From Actinomycetes bacterium (lineage in GTDB: Bacteria > Actinomycetota > Acidimicrobiia > Acidimicrobiales > RAAP-2): a stretch of 64,000 nucleotides of DNA. Positions 53,221 to 62,286 of this stretch are shown here, piece after piece. Within the stretch, counting starts at the first letter, position 1. Every line of letters begins with the position of its first letter. Under the pieces are notes generated by a model, which was not told the origin of the DNA, ran no database searches, and worked only from the letters and a program-made list of their open reading frames with translations. The translations under genes and the position numbers were made by a program. The stretch covers positions 73,059 through 137,058 of the forward strand of contig JAJZBK010000005.1 of NCBI GenBank assembly GCA_021798955.1, read 5' to 3'.

Positions 53221-53802
53221 CGAGGCGTGCAGCTTGTCGAGCAAGCTGCTGACATGGCTTTTGACGGTCGCTTCCGACAGCTGCAGCTTGTCGGAGATGG
53301 CCCGGTTGGAGCACCCCTCGGCCAACAGGTGCAGCACGTCGCGTTCACGGCCGGTGAGGTGCACCCCGGTGCTGGCGTTGCCTCGACCCAGTAGCTCGCT
53401 GGCGAGCCGCTGGGCGATGCGCGGGTCGATCACCGTCTCGCCGGCGACGATGGCCCGGAGGGCGGCGGTGAGGTCGACCTCTTCGGTGTCCTTCAGCAGG
53501 CACCCGTCGGCACCGGCAGCCAGGCCGTCTTTGATCTCGGGGATCCGGTCGAAGGCCGTCACGATGACGATCCGGGCCCCGGGCAGGAGCGCGCGCAGTT
53601 GTCGGCACAGCTCGTGGACGGGCATCGAGCCGGGGACGTGCAGGTCGACGAGGACGAGATCAGGACGGTAGCGGGCGGCGAGCGCCAACGCTTCGGCGCC
53701 GTTGACCGCCTCGTCACAGGCGTCGAGGTCGAAGGCCTCGTCGAGGATCGTTCGCAGCCCACGGCGGGCGACGGCGTGGTCGTCGAGGACGAGCGCCCTC
53801 AC
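53173..53802 (-). CDS. NarL/LuxR-type response regulator
   Basis: A 209-residue two-domain regulator. Receiver: RALVLDDHAVARRGLRTIL, phospho-Asp in LVLVDLHVPGSMP (about 54), VIVTAF and the lysine in CLLKDTEEVD. Output: LTGRERDVLHLLAEGCSNRA and ISDKLQLSEATVKSHVSSLL. GTG 53802 overlaps the kinase stop (GTGA), so it is the partner of that kinase. The last 48 bases overlap the end of the convergent GATase gene. Confidence 0.93.
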   Translation of the reverse strand: MRALVLDDHAVARRGLRTILDEAFDLDACDEAVNGAEALALAARYRPDLVLVDLHVPGSMPVHELCRQLRALLPGARIVIVTAFDRIPEIKDGLAAGADGCLLKDTEEVDLTAALRAIVAGETVIDPRIAQRLASELLGRGNASTGVHLTGRERDVLHLLAEGCSNRAISDKLQLSEATVKSHVSSLLDKLHASSRLEALVRASDAGLI

Positions 53803-55016
53803 CTGGGTCCACCGAGGACGTCGAGCGTGGGGACCTCCAGCCTGAGGACGCGCATGCCCCGGTCGGAGAGCAGCTCGAGTGCACCTCCGAGCTGGTCGGC
53901 GCGTTGACGGAGGAGGGAGAGACCCGAGCCCGAGCCCGAGCCCAACCACGACGAGGCACCCGACTCGGGCTCCGCGTCGGTCGACCCGTCGTTCTGGAGC
54001 ACGAGCGAGATCCCTCCGGGTTCGTAGACGAGGGAGACGACGGCCACGGTCGCCTGGTCGTGCTTGGAGGCGTTGCGCAGCCCCTCGCCGACGGTGTCGA
54101 GCACCAGGGATTCCACCGGCCGGGGCAGCTCTCGACGTTCGCCGCGATGGATCGTCCTCACCCGGCACCCGCAGCGACGCTCGAAGAGCCGGATCTCGCC
54201 TTCGAGCCGGGCCTCGAAGCCGATGCCCTCGTCGCTCCGGCCGAGGTGCTCGAGCGTCTCGCGCAGTTGGCGGCGAGCAGCGGCGGCCGTGGTCTCGATC
54301 TCCTGCAAGGTCGCCAGCAGGTCCACGGGGTCCTGCTTGCCCCGCGAGTAGTGCGCAGCTACGCCGATGCTGAAGAGCATCTGGGCGACCGAGTCGTGCA
54401 GCTCCGAGGCGAGCCGCTGGCGCTCGCGCAGCAGCTCCAGCTCGAGCTCCTGTCGCCGGGCGGCGAGGTTGTCGAGGGTGAGCTCCGCGTAGCTCGCCAC
54501 ACGGGCCAGCGTCGTCAGTGCCACGTCACCTGGTATGTCGGACTGGCGCGAGCCGACGTAGAGCAGGGCCTCGACTCCGACCGGTCCGACGATGGGCACG
54601 CAGCCCATCCCGTCCAGACCTTCGATGTCCGACACGACGTGGACGAAGTCGCGGCTGATGGCCGGATCGTGGGCGTAGTCACCCGTCCAGCGCGGCTGCC
54701 GGCACAGCAGGACTTGACCACCGAGCCCGGTGGCCGGACGCACCACGATGCCGGTGAAACGGGGATCGCGGATGCCACTCGTGAGGCGCATCGGGTAGAA
54801 CCCCTGGCCCTCGTCCACCGCGGCGAAGGCGGCGTCGGCGCCGAGCACGTGCCGGGCCGCGTCGACGGCGGCTGCCAAGACCTCTTCGGGCGTCGACTGC
54901 AGGGCGATCGACCGAGCCGCCGCTTCGACTGTGGGCTCGACGTGCACGACTTCCCCCTCCGGGTCTCTCCAAACGAAGTCTAGGGGTGTCCGTCCGGTTC
55001 GGACAGGGGTCCGCAT
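53799..55016 (-). CDS. GAF-domain sensor histidine kinase (NarX/DesK type)
   Basis: A 405-residue soluble kinase. A GAF domain covers about 30-190 (ADAAFAAVDEGQGFYPMRLT, VVRPATGLGGQVLLCRQPRW); HisKA_3 has the phospho-His in RQRLASELHDSVAQMLFSIG; the ATPase domain has DTVGEGLRNASKHDQATVAV, VLQNDG and GSGSGSGLSLLRQRADQLGG. The DNA-binding partner follows at once. In the GAF domain, LLCRQPRWTGDYAHDPAISR resembles the redox-sensing kinases, but no heme ligand can be fixed by eye. ATG 55016 is the preferred start. The 5' region is separated from prpE by a strong terminator. Confidence 0.9.
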   Translation of the reverse strand: MRTPVRTGRTPLDFVWRDPEGEVVHVEPTVEAAARSIALQSTPEEVLAAAVDAARHVLGADAAFAAVDEGQGFYPMRLTSGIRDPRFTGIVVRPATGLGGQVLLCRQPRWTGDYAHDPAISRDFVHVVSDIEGLDGMGCVPIVGPVGVEALLYVGSRQSDIPGDVALTTLARVASYAELTLDNLAARRQELELELLRERQRLASELHDSVAQMLFSIGVAAHYSRGKQDPVDLLATLQEIETTAAAARRQLRETLEHLGRSDEGIGFEARLEGEIRLFERRCGCRVRTIHRGERRELPRPVESLVLDTVGEGLRNASKHDQATVAVVSLVYEPGGISLVLQNDGSTDAEPESGASSWLGSGSGSGLSLLRQRADQLGGALELLSDRGMRVLRLEVPTLDVLGGPR

Positions 55017-55060
55017 GCAGTGGCGAGCCGCCACCCGGTCGGTCTGCCGGTAGCCGGCGT

Positions 55061-55095
55061 CCCCGCCCCCGGACGATCGACGTCCGGGGGCGGGG
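55061..55095 (-). terminator. Strong terminator hairpin after prpE
   Basis: CCCCGCCCCCGGACG (55061-55075) pairs perfectly with 55081-55095 around a 5-base loop, 15 base pairs in all. It begins 25 bases beyond the prpE stop codon and ends 45 bases before the start of the downstream kinase gene. Confidence 0.85.
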
Positions 55096-55119
55096 TGGGG
55101 GGCGCCGGGGCCGGGAGGC

Positions 55120-57018
55120 TCAGTCGGGCGTTGCCGTCGCCAGAGCCTCGAACTGGTCGAGGACGGTGGCATCCTCGATGGTGGGGGGAGCTTGCCACTC
55201 CTCACCGTCGATGATCCGACGGATGGTGGAACGGAGGATCTTGCCCGAGCGCGTCTTGGGAAGGGCCCGCACGATGCCGACCGACTTGAACGCCGCGACC
55301 GGTCCGACCTGCTTGCGCACCAGGGCTACCAGTTCGGCTTCGATCGCCTGGTTCGGGCGGGTCACACCGGCCTTCAGCACGGCGAAGCCGATGGGGACCT
55401 GGCCCTTTAAGGCATCGGCGACGCCCACCACCGCACACTCGGCCACGTCGGGGTGGCTGGCCAGGACCTCCTCGATCTGGCCGGTCGACAGGCGGTGGCC
55501 GGCCACGTTGATCACGTCGTCGGTGCGGCTCATGATGAAGAGGTAGCCGTCCTCGTCGAAGTACCCGGCATCGGCGGTCAGGTACCAGCCCGGGTAGGCC
55601 GACAGGTACGACGCCGTGAAGCGGTCGTCTGCTCGCCACAGGGTGGGGGCGAACCCCGGAGGCAGCGGCAGGCGCACGCAGATGGCCCCGGACTCCCCGG
55701 CCGGCACGTCGTGGCCGTCAGCGTCGAGCACGTGGATGTCGTACCCGGGGACGGGCTTGGTCGCCGAGCCCGGCTTCACCGGAAGGCGCTCCAACCCGAG
55801 GCAGTTGGCGGCCATCGGCCACCCGCTCTCCGTCTGCCACCAGTGGTCGATGACCGGCCGGTCGAGGTGCTGTCCCGCCCAGCTCAGGGTGTCGGGGTCG
55901 CAGCGCTCACCCGCCAGGAACAGCGTCCGCAGGGCCGAGAGGTCGTAGGGACGCAGGAGCTCTCCTTCGGGGTCCTCTCGCTTGATCGCCCTGATGGCGG
56001 TAGGGGCGGTGAAGAGCACGTTGACCTTGTGGTCGGCACACACTCGCCAGAAGGCGCCGGCGTCGGGCGTTCCCACCGGTTTGCCCTCGTAGAGCACCGT
56101 CGTGCACCCGTGCAGGAGCGGCGCATAGACGATGTAGGAGTGCCCGACCACCCAGCCGATGTCGGAGGCCGCCCAGAACACCTCGCCCGGCTGGACGTCG
56201 TAGACGGCGCCCATCGACCACTCGAGGGCGACAGCGTGGCCGCCGTTGTCGCGCACCACCCCCTTGGGCAACCCGGTGGTGCCCGACGTGTAGAGGATGT
56301 AGAGGGGGTCGGTGGCCCGGACGGAGACGCAGGGAACCGGCTCGGCACCGTCGAGTGCCTCGTGCCAGTCGACGTCACGCCCGGGCACCAGGGTCCCCTC
56401 GCCCTCCGGCCGCTGCAGCACGATGCACCGCTGGTGTCCTCCGTCCACGAGCCTGAGGGCCTCGTCGACCAGCGGCTTGTAGGCGATGACGCCAGCGGGG
56501 CCGATGCCGCACGACGCGCAGACGACCAGCTTGGCCTGGCAGTCGGCGATGCGGGCGGCCAGCTCGGGTGCGCCGAACCCGCCGAACACCACGGAGTGGA
56601 CGGCGCCGATGCGGGCACAGGCCAGCATGGCGATGACCGCTTCGGGGACCATCGGCATGTAGATGACGACCCGGTCCCCTCGCTCGACACCCTCGCGGGC
56701 GAGTGCCCCGGCGAACCGGGCCACCGTGTCGAGGAGCTGCTGGTAGGAGTAGGTCACCACCTTTCCGGTGACTGGGCTGTCGTAGACGAGCGCCAACTGG
56801 TCACCGCGACCGTCTCGTACGTGGCGGTCGAGGGCGTTGAAGCAGGTGTTGAGCTCGCCATCGGGGAACCACCGAGCGAGCGGGGTGGCAGAGGGGTCGA
56901 GTGCCACGCTCGGCGCCCGGTCCCACTCGATGGCGGCACTGGCGTCGAGCCAGAAGCGCTCGGGGTCGGCCTTCCAGGAGGCAAACGTCTTGGCGTAGCC
57001 GTCGGCGGAGCCGGTCAT
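55120..57018 (-). CDS. prpE: Propionyl-CoA synthetase PrpE
   Basis: A 632-residue adenylate-forming enzyme that makes propionyl-CoA (or acetyl-CoA) from the acid, ATP and CoA. Marks are ARWFPDGELNTCFNALDRHV, the P-loop-like YTSGTTGLPKGVVRD (about 243-257), GHSYIVYAPLLHGCTTVLYE, HWWQTESGWPMAANCLGL (about 390-407) and the A10 lysine in PKTRSGKILRSTIRRI. GHSYIVYAPLLHG and KPVGTPDAGAFWRV are typical of PrpE rather than AcsA. ATG 57018 overlaps the satP stop (ATGA), linking uptake and activation. Propionyl-CoA can also arise from the branched-chain oxidation genes here. Confidence 0.93.
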   Translation of the reverse strand: MTGSADGYAKTFASWKADPERFWLDASAAIEWDRAPSVALDPSATPLARWFPDGELNTCFNALDRHVRDGRGDQLALVYDSPVTGKVVTYSYQQLLDTVARFAGALAREGVERGDRVVIYMPMVPEAVIAMLACARIGAVHSVVFGGFGAPELAARIADCQAKLVVCASCGIGPAGVIAYKPLVDEALRLVDGGHQRCIVLQRPEGEGTLVPGRDVDWHEALDGAEPVPCVSVRATDPLYILYTSGTTGLPKGVVRDNGGHAVALEWSMGAVYDVQPGEVFWAASDIGWVVGHSYIVYAPLLHGCTTVLYEGKPVGTPDAGAFWRVCADHKVNVLFTAPTAIRAIKREDPEGELLRPYDLSALRTLFLAGERCDPDTLSWAGQHLDRPVIDHWWQTESGWPMAANCLGLERLPVKPGSATKPVPGYDIHVLDADGHDVPAGESGAICVRLPLPPGFAPTLWRADDRFTASYLSAYPGWYLTADAGYFDEDGYLFIMSRTDDVINVAGHRLSTGQIEEVLASHPDVAECAVVGVADALKGQVPIGFAVLKAGVTRPNQAIEAELVALVRKQVGPVAAFKSVGIVRALPKTRSGKILRSTIRRIIDGEEWQAPPTIEDATVLDQFEALATATPD

Positions 57019-57668
57019 CGTGCCGACCCCTTGGCCAGCGACCAGACGGGCAGGACCCAGCGGCCGTAGGACGCCTCGCACAGCTCGGCGCACGACAGGT
57101 AGGCGGCCATGGCCGCGACGACCAGGCCCAGGTAGCCTCCGGCGTGGACCAGACCGGTGCTGGCGTTGTAGTTGCCTGCTCCGAGGATGAAGAAGGTGAT
57201 GGCCAGCAGGAACAGGGCCACGGTGACCACCACGTTCGTCCGGAAGGACGCCAGCCAGATCCACACGGTGAAGATGCCGAAGCCGAAGAGGTACAACCCG
57301 AGGGCGTGACCGACCTGGGCTGGCGGGACCGACTTCAAGAAGTACTCGGCGATGGCGAACAAGGACATCCAGAAGGCGCCGAAGGTCGAGAACAGGACGC
57401 CTCCGAAGGTATTGCCCGCTCGCAGTTGGATGACACCGGCGATCAACTGGGTGATCCCCCCGAACATGAGGGCGACGCCGAACACCACCGGCTCGACTCC
57501 GGCGTTGACCAGATGGCCGTTGACCATGCTCAGCATGAAGGTCGTCACGGCGAAGGCGGCCAACGCCAACGGGGCCGAGTTGCCCCACGACGCGGCCGGT
57601 GTCGGTGGTGCGCTGGCTGTGGGAACCGGGACCGCGACGGCCCGTTGCTCGTCGATCGTGCTCGACAT
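57015..57668 (-). CDS. satP: Acetate/propionate transporter, SatP (GPR1/FUN34/YaaH) family
   Basis: A 217-residue membrane protein with six predicted segments. NSAPLALAAFAVTTFMLSMV corresponds to the family's NPAPLGL motif (Ser and Ala replace two positions). GGITQLIAGVIQLRAGNTFG and AFWMSLFAIAEYF are also typical. The family takes up acetate and related short acids by proton symport. ATG 57668 follows GGGAGGGAG at good spacing. It shares a transcript with prpE. The leader upstream contains the hairpins after aconitase. Confidence 0.92.
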   Translation of the reverse strand: MSSTIDEQRAVAVPVPTASAPPTPAASWGNSAPLALAAFAVTTFMLSMVNGHLVNAGVEPVVFGVALMFGGITQLIAGVIQLRAGNTFGGVLFSTFGAFWMSLFAIAEYFLKSVPPAQVGHALGLYLFGFGIFTVWIWLASFRTNVVVTVALFLLAITFFILGAGNYNASTGLVHAGGYLGLVVAAMAAYLSCAELCEASYGRWVLPVWSLAKGSAR

Positions 57669-57780
57669 AGTGGAACTCCCTCCCGTGGCCCGAGATGGCC
57701 ACCTCATGGCCGACGGTAAGCTCCCGCAGCCTTCGGTGCCATCCGCTGAAGGTCGGGTCGTTCCTCCGCCAAAAGGAGGA

Positions 57781-57810
57781 GGTCCACCGGTCCCTCGGAA
57801 CCGGTGGACC
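57781..57810. terminator. Perfect hairpin between aconitase and satP
   Basis: GGTCCACCGGT (57781-57791) pairs perfectly with 57800-57810 around an 8-base loop. A second small stem (CCTCC...GGAGG) follows near 57759-57776. It lies 149 bases beyond the aconitase stop, past a 35-base repeat, and 113 bases before satP. It is probably the aconitase terminator; a leader role for satP is possible. Confidence 0.6.
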
Positions 57811-57831
57811 CGCGTTCGGTGACGTGCGATG

Positions 57832-57961
57832 CCCACGGACACCACCGGGCCGGTCAGTCCAGTCAGCCCACGGACACCACCGGGCCGGTCAGTCCAGTCA
57901 GCCCACGGACACCACCGGGCCGGTCAGTCCAGTCAGCCCACGGACACCACCGGGCCGGTCA
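57832..57961. repeat. 35-bp tandem repeat, 3.7 copies, reaching the aconitase stop codon
   Basis: A 35-base unit starting CCCACGGACACCACCGGGCC is repeated at 57832, 57867, 57902 and 57937 without error; the last copy ends at the aconitase stop. Each copy holds a TGACCGG on the minus strand, the same bases as the real stop region, so the array may have grown from the gene's tail. No spacers: not CRISPR. Confidence 0.95.
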
Positions 57962-60649
57962 CCCGGCCATCTGCCGGAGCATGTAGGGGAGGATCCCGCC
58001 GTGGCGGTAGTAGGCAGCCTCCATCGGGGTGTCGATGCGCACGCGCGCCGAGCACTCGACCACCCGGTCGCCGTCCACCGCCCGGACGCCCACTTCTTTG
58101 GGGGGCTCGCCGGAGGCCAGGGCGGCAATACCGGTCAGCGAGAACACCTCATGGCCGGTGAGGCCGAGCGACTCCACCGAGTCTCCTTCGAGGAACTGGA
58201 GGGGGAGGATGCCCATGCCGATCAGGTTCGAGCGATGGATCCGTTCGTAGCTCTGGGCGAGCACGGCCCGCACCCCAAGCAGGGCCGTTCCCTTGGCCGC
58301 CCAGTCACGTGACGATCCCGATCCGTACTCCTTGCCGGCGAGCACGAGCAGGGGAACACCCTCTGCGGCGTAGCGCATGGCCGCGTCGTAGATGGTGGTC
58401 TGCTCCCCGTCAGGCAGGTGCAGGGTGATGCCGCCCTCGGTCCCCGGCGCCAACCGGTTGCGGAGCCGGATGTTGGCGAACGTTCCCCGTACCATCACCT
58501 CGTGGTTCCCTCGACGGGCACCGTAGGAGTTGAAGTCGATCCGCTCGACCCCGTGCTCGGCCAGGTACTGCCCGGCGGGAGTCGACGGTCCGATCGTGCC
58601 GGCCGGGGAGATGTGGTCGGTGGTGACGCTGTCCCCCAGTACGGCGAGCACCCGTACGCCCTCGAGGTCGACGACCGGTGCCGGTTGGCGGGTGAGCCCC
58701 TCGAGGAAGGAGGGTCGCAGCACGTAGGTCGACGAGGTGTCCCAGGCGAACGTCGACCCGGACGCCGTCTTGACGGCACGCCAGCGGTCGTCACCGTCGA
58801 ACACCGCCGCGTAGCGGTTCTTGAACAGCTCGGAAGAGAGCGAGGCGTTGATCGCCTGGGTGACCTCGTCGGGCGTGGGCCAGACGTCGGCGAGGAAGAC
58901 GGGCGAGCCGTCCGGGGCGTTCCCGAGCGGTTCGGTCTCGAGGTCGATGTCCATGGTGCCTGCCAGGGCATAGGCCACGACCAGCGGTGGCGACGCCAGG
59001 TAGTTCATCCGGACATCGGGGTGGATCCGACCCTCGAAGTTCCGGTTGCCGGACAAGACGGAGACGGCGGACAGGTCGCCGTGCTGCACGGCTTCGGACA
59101 CTCCGGGAAGCAGCGGCCCGGAGTTGCCGATGCAGGTCGTGCAGCCGAACCCCACCAGGTCGAAGCCGGCCGCAGCCAGCGGTTCGGTGAGCCCGGCCCG
59201 GTCGAAGTAGTCCATCACCACCCGTGAGCCCGGAGCGAGGGTCGTCTTCACCCACGGCTTGGGGCGCAGCCCGCGCTCGACGGCCTTTTTGGCGAGCAGC
59301 CCCGCTGCCACCATCACCTGCGGGTTGGACGTGTTGGTGCAGCTGGTGATGGCGGCCACCACGACGGCGCCGTCCTCGATGGCGACCTCGGACCCGTCGG
59401 AGAGGGTGGCGGGCGCCGAGCGCTTGTCTCCCCCGAGGGCCTGCCGGAAGGCCGGCTTGGCGTTGCGCAGCGGTACCCGGTCCTGTGGGCGCGACGGCCC
59501 GGCGATGCTCGGCTCGACCGTGGCGAGGTCGAGCTCGATGAGCTCGGAGTAGACGGGCTCGGTGGCACCGGGCCCGTAGAAGAGGCCCTGCTCCTTGGTG
59601 TACGCCTCGACGAGAGCGATCTGCTCCTCGTCTCGACCGGTGAGGCGCAGGTAGTCGAGGGTGACGTCGTCGACGGGGAAGATGGCGCACGTCGCCCCGT
59701 ACTCGGGCGACATGTTCCCGATGGTCGCCCGGTTGGCGAGGGCGACCCTGGCGACACCGGGGCCGGTGAACTCCACGAACTTGCCGACCACGCCGTGGCG
59801 CCGCAGCAGCTCGGTGATGGTGAGCACGAGGTCGGTGGCCGTCGTCCCCGGCGGCTGCTCGCCGACGAGGCGGAAGCCGACGACGGGCGGGAGGATCATC
59901 GACAGGGGTTGACCGAGCATGGCCGCCTCGGCCTCGATGCCGCCCACGCCCCAGCCCAGTACGCCGAGACCGTTGACCATGGTGGTGTGGGAGTCGGTCC
60001 CGACCAGCGTGTCGGGGAACGCCTGTCCGTCGGGCGTGGCGAAGACGACCCGGGCGAGGTGCTCCAGGTTGACCTGGTGGCAGATGCCGGTGCCCGGAGG
60101 CACGACCCGAAACCCGTCGAACGCCTGTTGAGCCCACCGCAGGAGCTGGTAGCGCTCGATGTTGCGCTGGTACTCGATGTCGACGTTCCGGTCGAAGGCA
60201 TCCGGCGTGCCCGACACCTCGGCGATGACCGAGTGGTCGATGACCAGCTCCACGGGCACCAGCGGGTTGACCTTGGAGGGGTCTCCGCCGAGCTCGGCCA
60301 GCGCGTCCCGCATGGCGGCAAGGTCGACGACGGCGGGGACCCCGGTGAAGTCCTGCATGAGGACACGCTCGGGGGTGAAGGCGAGCTCGGAGGCTTCGGC
60401 GCCGCCCACTCCGTGCTGCTCGGGGTGCCGACCCCAGCCGGCCACGGCCTCGATGTCGGCGGCCTGCACGGCCACGCCGTCCTCGTGGCGCAGGAGGTTC
60501 TCGAGCAGCACCTTTACTGCGTAGGGCAGGCGAGCGACGTCGAAGCGGTCAGCCAGTGCGTCGATCCGGTGGATCTCGTAGGTTCGGTCGCCCACCGACA
60601 GCGATGCGCGCGATCCGAAGCTGTCGAGGCGGGAAGGAGGAGGTGCCAT
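57959..60649 (-). CDS. acnA: Aconitate hydratase A
   Basis: An 896-residue AcnA/IRP-type aconitase that interconverts citrate and isocitrate. The [4Fe-4S] cysteines are in [12 protein letters not shown] (about 437) and [14 protein letters not shown] (about 505-508). Substrate segments include [38 protein letters not shown] (here [12 protein letters not shown]), [28 protein letters not shown] and [19 protein letters not shown] 60649 follows a purine-rich stretch; the longer frame is not conserved. A 35-base repeat array abuts its stop codon. Confidence 0.97.
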   Translation of the reverse strand: MAPPPSRLDSFGSRASLSVGDRTYEIHRIDALADRFDVARLPYAVKVLLENLLRHEDGVAVQAADIEAVAGWGRHPEQHGVGGAEASELAFTPERVLMQDFTGVPAVVDLAAMRDALAELGGDPSKVNPLVPVELVIDHSVIAEVSGTPDAFDRNVDIEYQRNIERYQLLRWAQQAFDGFRVVPPGTGICHQVNLEHLARVVFATPDGQAFPDTLVGTDSHTTMVNGLGVLGWGVGGIEAEAAMLGQPLSMILPPVVGFRLVGEQPPGTTATDLVLTITELLRRHGVVGKFVEFTGPGVARVALANRATIGNMSPEYGATCAIFPVDDVTLDYLRLTGRDEEQIALVEAYTKEQGLFYGPGATEPVYSELIELDLATVEPSIAGPSRPQDRVPLRNAKPAFRQALGGDKRSAPATLSDGSEVAIEDGAVVVAAITSCTNTSNPQVMVAAGLLAKKAVERGLRPKPWVKTTLAPGSRVVMDYFDRAGLTEPLAAAGFDLVGFGCTTCIGNSGPLLPGVSEAVQHGDLSAVSVLSGNRNFEGRIHPDVRMNYLASPPLVVAYALAGTMDIDLETEPLGNAPDGSPVFLADVWPTPDEVTQAINASLSSELFKNRYAAVFDGDDRWRAVKTASGSTFAWDTSSTYVLRPSFLEGLTRQPAPVVDLEGVRVLAVLGDSVTTDHISPAGTIGPSTPAGQYLAEHGVERIDFNSYGARRGNHEVMVRGTFANIRLRNRLAPGTEGGITLHLPDGEQTTIYDAAMRYAAEGVPLLVLAGKEYGSGSSRDWAAKGTALLGVRAVLAQSYERIHRSNLIGMGILPLQFLEGDSVESLGLTGHEVFSLTGIAALASGEPPKEVGVRAVDGDRVVECSARVRIDTPMEAAYYRHGGILPYMLRQMAG

Positions 60650-60849
60650 GCCCCCATTCTGCCCACCCGGCCCGGAGAGGACCACCTCGGTGGTCCAGGG
60701 CCGGTCGCGGGCCCGACTCGGGGAGCCGGCCACGCCGCCGGGGAACCTGGTGGACCGCCCGTTCGAGCATCGCCGTGTCGGCCGGTGGGTGCTGGAGCGC
60801 GCACACGAAGGTGGCGTCAAGGGCGATGGTCGACGGATGGCGTGCTCGA
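60650..60849. other. Gene-free stretch upstream of acnA
   Basis: With the remnant that follows, this belongs to a stretch of about 700 bases (60650-61344) without an intact gene. No clear promoter, repeat or RNA was seen in 60650-60849. It must hold the acnA promoter, on the minus strand. Confidence 0.5.
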
Positions 60850-61249
60850 GTAGCTGTCATCCCAGCTCCAGGGGGCAAGGGTGACCTGGGACCGGTCTGG
60901 GGCGATGAGCTTGGGGATGCCCGTGGCCCAATGGGCGATGGACGTGGCGCTGCCGAACCGACCGAGCACCACGGCCAACACGGCGAGCGCCACGAGGAGC
61001 ACGAACAGCTCCGCTAGCAGCCGGCGAGCGCGTCTGGCCCAGAGGGTCGCCGGGTGCCCATCCAGAGAAGCGTCCTACAACTCCTCGATCAGGAGGCTGG
61101 TGCTGGGGGAACCGGACAGCACGAAGAAGAGATCGACGCCCAGGTAGCCTCCAGACGCCCAAGGGCCCCGAGGTGGTAGGCGACCACCCCGGCCACGGCC
61201 ACGGCCACGGCCGGAGCCCGTCCAGCGCCGGGAGGCGGCGGCCGGTCAC
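60850..61249 (-). pseudogene. Remnant of an acyltransferase-3 (OafA/YrhL-type) gene
   Basis: Read across frames, the minus strand encodes the N-terminus of an acyltransferase family 3 membrane protein: RRLPALDGLR, then VAVAGVVAYHLGALGRLE, then GYLGVDLFFVLSG and LLIEEL-stop-DASLDG, then WARRARRLLAELFVLLVALA and SATSIAHWATGIPKL. Two changes of frame (each mended by one extra G), an in-frame TAG and loss of everything after about 130 residues show decay. Intact members have about 380-650 residues and O-acetylate surface sugars. Its partner substrate may have been the glycan implied by gmd. Confidence 0.75.
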
Positions 61250-61344
61250 TGCCGTCGGGGGGTCGACGTTCGTCCGCTCGAGCCCTTGCCGAGTCGGTGG
61301 GGTGACGACAGGCCGGCTCAGCGAGGCGGTCACGGTCGCCTTCG

Positions 61345-62082
61345 GTGGTCGCCTCCGGTCCGACCCGTCGGGTTCTGTCCAGTGTGACCGTCGAAACAGC
61401 TCCGACCGACATTCCGGCGCTGGCATGCGGTCCTCGCACTGGTTCGCCCGCACTATCCAATCCCGACCGAGCGCTACCGAAGCCAGGTCCTTCGCCACCC
61501 GGGTCAGATCTCACGTCCGGAGAGGTTGACGAGGTGGTGGCGACTGGTGACACTGGCCAGGTGGGCGGCGAGGTGGATCGTGGTAGTGGTGGGGCCCCAT
61601 CAGCAGGGGACCGGCGTGCCGACGGGTCCTCCGACGCTTCGTTCCCGGTAGCGGCTCCGGTCGTCTTCTTCCCGCCGGGGTGGTACGACGATCCCTGGTC
61701 GGTGGCCGTCTATCGCTTCTGGGACGGGAGTGCGTGGTCGACGAACGTGTCTCGGCGGCGGCGGAGCATGCGCGTGGCCAAGGTCGCCCGCGTCGCGTTC
61801 ATCGTGGCTTCGGTCGCCTCCGGCTTGTACCTCGCCCTCTGGGTCGTGCTGTTTCCGCTCGTGGTCGTCAACGACGCCGACAACGGGTGCCTCGGTCACG
61901 ACCTCGCGCACACGTGGCTGCCGCTCTTCGCTACGTCCTTCGTCGCTACCGTGTCCTGCGTGGCCGCGGCGGCGGCCGGTATCGAGCGCAGGTCGCGCTG
62001 GTGGGTCCTCCTGCCTGCGTCGTGCGTCGTTCTCGCCCTCGCTGCCCTGTACGTCGTCCCGCCGGTTGGCACCTGCTCGTGA
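61345..62082 (+). CDS. DUF2510-domain membrane protein
   Basis: A protein of up to 245 residues. The N-terminal 110 residues are acidic and Gly/Ser/Pro-rich. A DUF2510 motif follows, PPGWYDDPWSVAVYRFWDGS with AWSTNVS, which is common in actinobacterial membrane proteins. Three hydrophobic segments come after it (about 149-172, 185-208 and 218-240). The start is uncertain; GTG 61384 is an alternative. Function unknown; DUF2510 is thought to lie in the cytoplasm before membrane segments. Confidence 0.7.
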   Translation: MVASGPTRRVLSSVTVETAPTDIPALACGPRTGSPALSNPDRALPKPGPSPPGSDLTSGEVDEVVATGDTGQVGGEVDRGSGGAPSAGDRRADGSSDASFPVAAPVVFFPPGWYDDPWSVAVYRFWDGSAWSTNVSRRRRSMRVAKVARVAFIVASVASGLYLALWVVLFPLVVVNDADNGCLGHDLAHTWLPLFATSFVATVSCVAAAAAGIERRSRWWVLLPASCVVLALAALYVVPPVGTCS

Positions 62083-62286
62083 CGACGCCGGTCGACCCCA
62101 AGGAGGCAGATCGTTCAGCGAGCCACGGTGCCGTCGTCGTCTCCTTCCTCGGTTCATCGATCGAGGCCGCCGTGGACGGAGTCGGCGGTTCCGGGGTCCT
62201 GCGCACACAGGGTCCGGCGCACGGGGCCGTTCCGGGGGGATGAGCTGGCCAGTAGCGTCACGACCACTCGACGAGGAGGGTTGACG

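Noticed and set aside
55120..57702. Long N-terminal extension of PrpE (860 codons)
   Set aside because: Family similarity starts at ATG 57018, which overlaps the satP stop; the extension is the satP gene read in the wrong frame.
57832..57961. Possible CRISPR array (35-bp exact repeats)
   Set aside because: The copies are head-to-tail with no spacers, and no cas genes are present. The same holds for the 7- and 10-base arrays.
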